18,242 bases of DNA from the NCBI GenBank assembly GCA_002306745.1, contig DBSW01000009.1, positions 1-18,242 of the forward strand, written 5' to 3'. Position 1 is the stretch's first letter, and each line of letters starts with the position of its first letter. The notes below the pieces were generated by a model, which was not told the DNA's origin, did not search any database, and saw only the letters and a list, made by a program, of their open reading frames with translations. Of this stretch, positions 16,033-18,242 are shown piece by piece. The translations under genes were made by a program, and so were the position numbers. Origin of the DNA: Dehalococcoidia bacterium UBA1332 (GTDB taxonomy: Bacteria > Chloroflexota > Dehalococcoidia > Lucifugimonadales > Lucifugimonadaceae).

Positions 16033-16635
16033 GTGAAAACTCCTTTAGGAAAATACAAATGTTTCGCAGTGATGATGTTATTCCTCACAGCTTCTTATGT
16101 CTCCACTGCATGCTCGGAACAACGCAACGAATTTCCTGAGCCGGTGTTCGTTGATTCTCCTGACTGTGTTGACACAGATCGTGCCCCCTTGCAAATCATA
16201 GAGCTAAACATAAAATCAGGACCTAAGCATGCTGAACTACAAGTTGAGGTCGCCGCTACCCAGAAACAACGCACGCAGGGCTTAATGTGCCGTGAAAGGG
16301 TTCACGATGGCACCGGAATGCTTTTCACCTACGATTCAGACAGAGTTGATGGGTTTTGGATGAAAAATACATACGTACCACTCGACATACTGTACATAGA
16401 TAAATTAGGGAAAATCGTAGATAAAATTTCTATGCAACCTTGCCTAAGAGATGGCCTGTCTGACAGCGATTGGGATATAAAGTGCGCTGCAGAGGCAAAC
16501 GAATATATTCCAAAAAGCCCTTGGAGATATACGCTGGAAATACGACAAGGCTGGCTCGAATCAAAAGGTCTTACCAACATAGTCGATGCGGGCAGATTAT
16601 CGACCTTGGAACTAAACATAGGGACAAATGATTAA
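16033..16635 (+). CDS. Secreted DUF192 family protein, possible lipoprotein
   Basis: Small exported protein of 200 residues with an N-terminal signal: lysines at 2, 7 and 9, a hydrophobic stretch FAVMMLFLTASYV, then STAC with cysteine 27, a loose lipobox. After a linker comes the DUF192 core: RTQGLMCRERV (80-90), GTGMLF (93-98), FWMKNTYVPLDILYID (108-123) and the MQPC cysteine at 137. DUF192 proteins occur widely in bacteria and archaea and their role is unknown. A 20-residue acidic insertion (about 138-158) separates the MQPC cysteine from the last strand, WRYTLEI. The start is a GTG at 16033, chosen because it supplies the basic n-region of the signal; internal methionines at 14-15 would truncate it. 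It lies 33 bases before the phosphoglycerate mutase gene on the same strand. Confidence 0.88.
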   Translation: MKTPLGKYKCFAVMMLFLTASYVSTACSEQRNEFPEPVFVDSPDCVDTDRAPLQIIELNIKSGPKHAELQVEVAATQKQRTQGLMCRERVHDGTGMLFTYDSDRVDGFWMKNTYVPLDILYIDKLGKIVDKISMQPCLRDGLSDSDWDIKCAAEANEYIPKSPWRYTLEIRQGWLESKGLTNIVDAGRLSTLELNIGTND

Positions 16636-16668
16636 CTTATACCGATCAGGCTATGAAATTCAAAAGTC

Positions 16669-18242
16669 ATGAAATTGGCAAACGAAAAACAAGCTGCGGT
16701 TCTAGCAGTCACCGACGGACTCGGATTCAACCGTGATCGTTCACGTGAGATCGTAAATGACGCATGGGAACGTCTTTCAACAAACGAACGAGAACTAATC
16801 GAGTCCGCATCCGAACGCATTGGGCATGACATTTCATGGGCGAAAAACCTGCTTTACCCCGTTCATGTGGAATCACTTGAACCCAATACACCAACACGTG
16901 AAGCGATCACAAAGATCAATGACTTACAGACCTGCCGTACATTTCTAAGCGAACAATTAATTGAACGTATTGAGTCGCTTATAGAAGCCGTTGCAGACGA
17001 AAAAAGATACGTGCCTTGGGCTGCAGGATCCAGAGAACTATCGAACCTCAGAAATACCAATCTTTCAATTCCTACCAGTGCTTCGGGTATATGGGTGGGC
17101 TTTGAAAACCTTAATCCGCCAGTTCAAGGCAACTCAGAAACCGGGCACCAACAAATAGGCAATTTAGAGATGGCGCCACAGCTACCTCTACGCATTAGTA
17201 ACGCTATAAAAAGCGGCGATTTTTTCAACAATACAGCCCTCAATTCGTCGATCAAAGGAGCAAAGGACAGGAGCGCAACTGTAAATTTTTGTTTCCTTCT
17301 ATCTGGAATTAGTGGCGCAGATGGTCGTGTACACAGCTCTTGGAATCATCTTGAAGCATTCCTTGAACTCGTCTTCGATCACCATAAACTCTCTACAGAC
17401 CATGTACAAATGCAAGCAATTTTGGATGGTAGAGATTCAGCGATAAATAGCTCTATATTAGAAGAAAATGGATCAGGAAATTTCCTTGGTCACCTAGAAA
17501 AGCTTCTCGGCAAGTACAAAGCAAAGTCCTCGCTTGCCTGGGTTGTGGGAAGATCAACGGCCATGGACAGGGACTATAGACAGGTAGCAGCCAAGGCTGA
17601 TTTCGACCTGTTAACCGGTTCGCCCGCATATGCAGTTTACGGATTTAATCAACTTAGATCGAAAATATCAGATGTCCATTCAGAAGGCAAAGTCGATCAA
17701 GATGTTCCTCCAATAGCAATAACTCGCAGCGACGGCTCTATTCCCATGATCTCCAGAGGAGATGTGTTTATAAATTTGAATTTCCGATCGGATCGTCAAC
17801 GATCGAAAATTGCAGTTCTTGCAAGTGCGATTGACTTCCTAAAATCCGAAGGAGAACATCGTGGAAAATATTGGGATACGGATTGGCTAAATCACGGTCT
17901 TAATCTCGATATTTGCACAATCGCTGAATACCACCCAATCTTCGAAGATAAATATGGAATTTCTGTAGCGTTCCCTACCGCACCGCATAAACAAAATTTC
18001 TTCGCACAATGGCCTGAGTTAGTTGGAGATGATGAATACACACTTGTCGCAGAAAGTGTGAAGGCTTCCCACATGGGATATTTCCTACGCGGTAGACGAG
18101 AAAATCCAGCCGAACGAGCGCAAGAGATACGATTAATCACGCCATCACATAGTGAAAATGATGGAGTTGAATCCGATACAGACTTCTACATCCACCCTGA
18201 AATGCGGACAAGAGAAATTACTAATGATGTAATTCAGGCAAT
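16669..18242 (+). CDS. gpmI: 2,3-bisphosphoglycerate-independent phosphoglycerate mutase, divergent (3' end outside window)
   Basis: Glycolytic enzyme of the alkaline phosphatase superfamily that interconverts 3- and 2-phosphoglycerate through a phosphoserine. The 524 codons present show the ordered active-site motifs: TDGLG with D16, GNSETGH with nucleophile S156, GADGRVH with H222, DGRD (253-256), GRSTAMDRDYR (294-304), NFRSDRQR (371-378) and K465 in AESVKASH. The C-terminal metal-binding block (DHGN-type) should lie beyond 18242. The nucleophile is normally near residue 62, so about 90 extra residues lie between the first two motifs. They are mostly helical and charged, followed by a conserved-looking stretch just before GNSE. 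Smaller insertions downstream suggest a full protein near 640 residues rather than about 510. The ATG at 16669 has only a weak AGG far upstream; an in-frame stop lies 15 bases before it. Confidence 0.9.
   Translation, partial: MKLANEKQAAVLAVTDGLGFNRDRSREIVNDAWERLSTNERELIESASERIGHDISWAKNLLYPVHVESLEPNTPTREAITKINDLQTCRTFLSEQLIERIESLIEAVADEKRYVPWAAGSRELSNLRNTNLSIPTSASGIWVGFENLNPPVQGNSETGHQQIGNLEMAPQLPLRISNAIKSGDFFNNTALNSSIKGAKDRSATVNFCFLLSGISGADGRVHSSWNHLEAFLELVFDHHKLSTDHVQMQAILDGRDSAINSSILEENGSGNFLGHLEKLLGKYKAKSSLAWVVGRSTAMDRDYRQVAAKADFDLLTGSPAYAVYGFNQLRSKISDVHSEGKVDQDVPPIAITRSDGSIPMISRGDVFINLNFRSDRQRSKIAVLASAIDFLKSEGEHRGKYWDTDWLNHGLNLDICTIAEYHPIFEDKYGISVAFPTAPHKQNFFAQWPELVGDDEYTLVAESVKASHMGYFLRGRRENPAERAQEIRLITPSHSENDGVESDTDFYIHPEMRTREITNDVIQA

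Noticed and set aside
1..18242. CRISPR arrays, insertion sequences, rRNA, tRNA genes, attachment sites
   Set aside because: Reading by eye found no regularly spaced repeats, transposase-like proteins, cloverleaf tRNA sequences or rRNA blocks.

Overview
This window holds about a dozen housekeeping and accessory genes of a bacterium with moderately AT-rich DNA. Three things suggest Chloroflexota (a marine SAR202-like lineage is one possibility) or, less likely, Actinobacteriota. They are a tRNA-sensing T-box leader in front of valS, a short ValRS of the type without a C-terminal coiled coil, and an enolase-superfamily gene next to MFS transporters. This placement is inference from gene content, not proof. 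TGA is a working stop codon in this genome: prs ends with it.

Layout. Positions 1-62 may hold the tail of a rightward gene. From about 10.9 kb down to 0.1 kb, all genes lie on the minus strand. In transcription order they are an ArsC/Spx-family thiol oxidoreductase, an enoyl-CoA hydratase-family gene, prs (PRPP synthase), secA, a polX-like gene, an overlapping unknown gene, a T-box leader and valS. From 11.1 kb rightward come an MFS transporter, ispH and an overlapping mandelate racemase/muconate lactonizing-type gene. A second MFS transporter then lies on the minus strand, followed by a secreted DUF192 protein and a 2,3-bisphosphoglycerate-independent phosphoglycerate mutase (gpmI) that runs off the right end.

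The most striking feature is the ArsC-family gene at 10592-10939. A conventional ORF call recovers only its C-terminal two thirds. Read through one in-frame TGA it becomes a normal-length 115-residue protein with a Shine-Dalgarno site and a TTG start. The TGA falls exactly where the first, nucleophilic cysteine of the family CxxC motif belongs. A small GC-rich hairpin with a GUC loop follows at the distance expected of a bacterial SECIS element. This is a strong candidate for a selenocysteine (UxxC) redox protein; the alternative is a point-mutated pseudogene or a base error.

Other notable points are: a PolX whose two paired catalytic aspartates are replaced (E198, Q200) while its PHP nuclease domain looks intact; a T-box with a GUC specifier and a UGGU acceptor-binding bulge, both fitting tRNA-Val; a GpmI with about 90 extra residues between its first two active-site motifs; and an enoyl-CoA hydratase homologue lacking both canonical catalytic glutamates.
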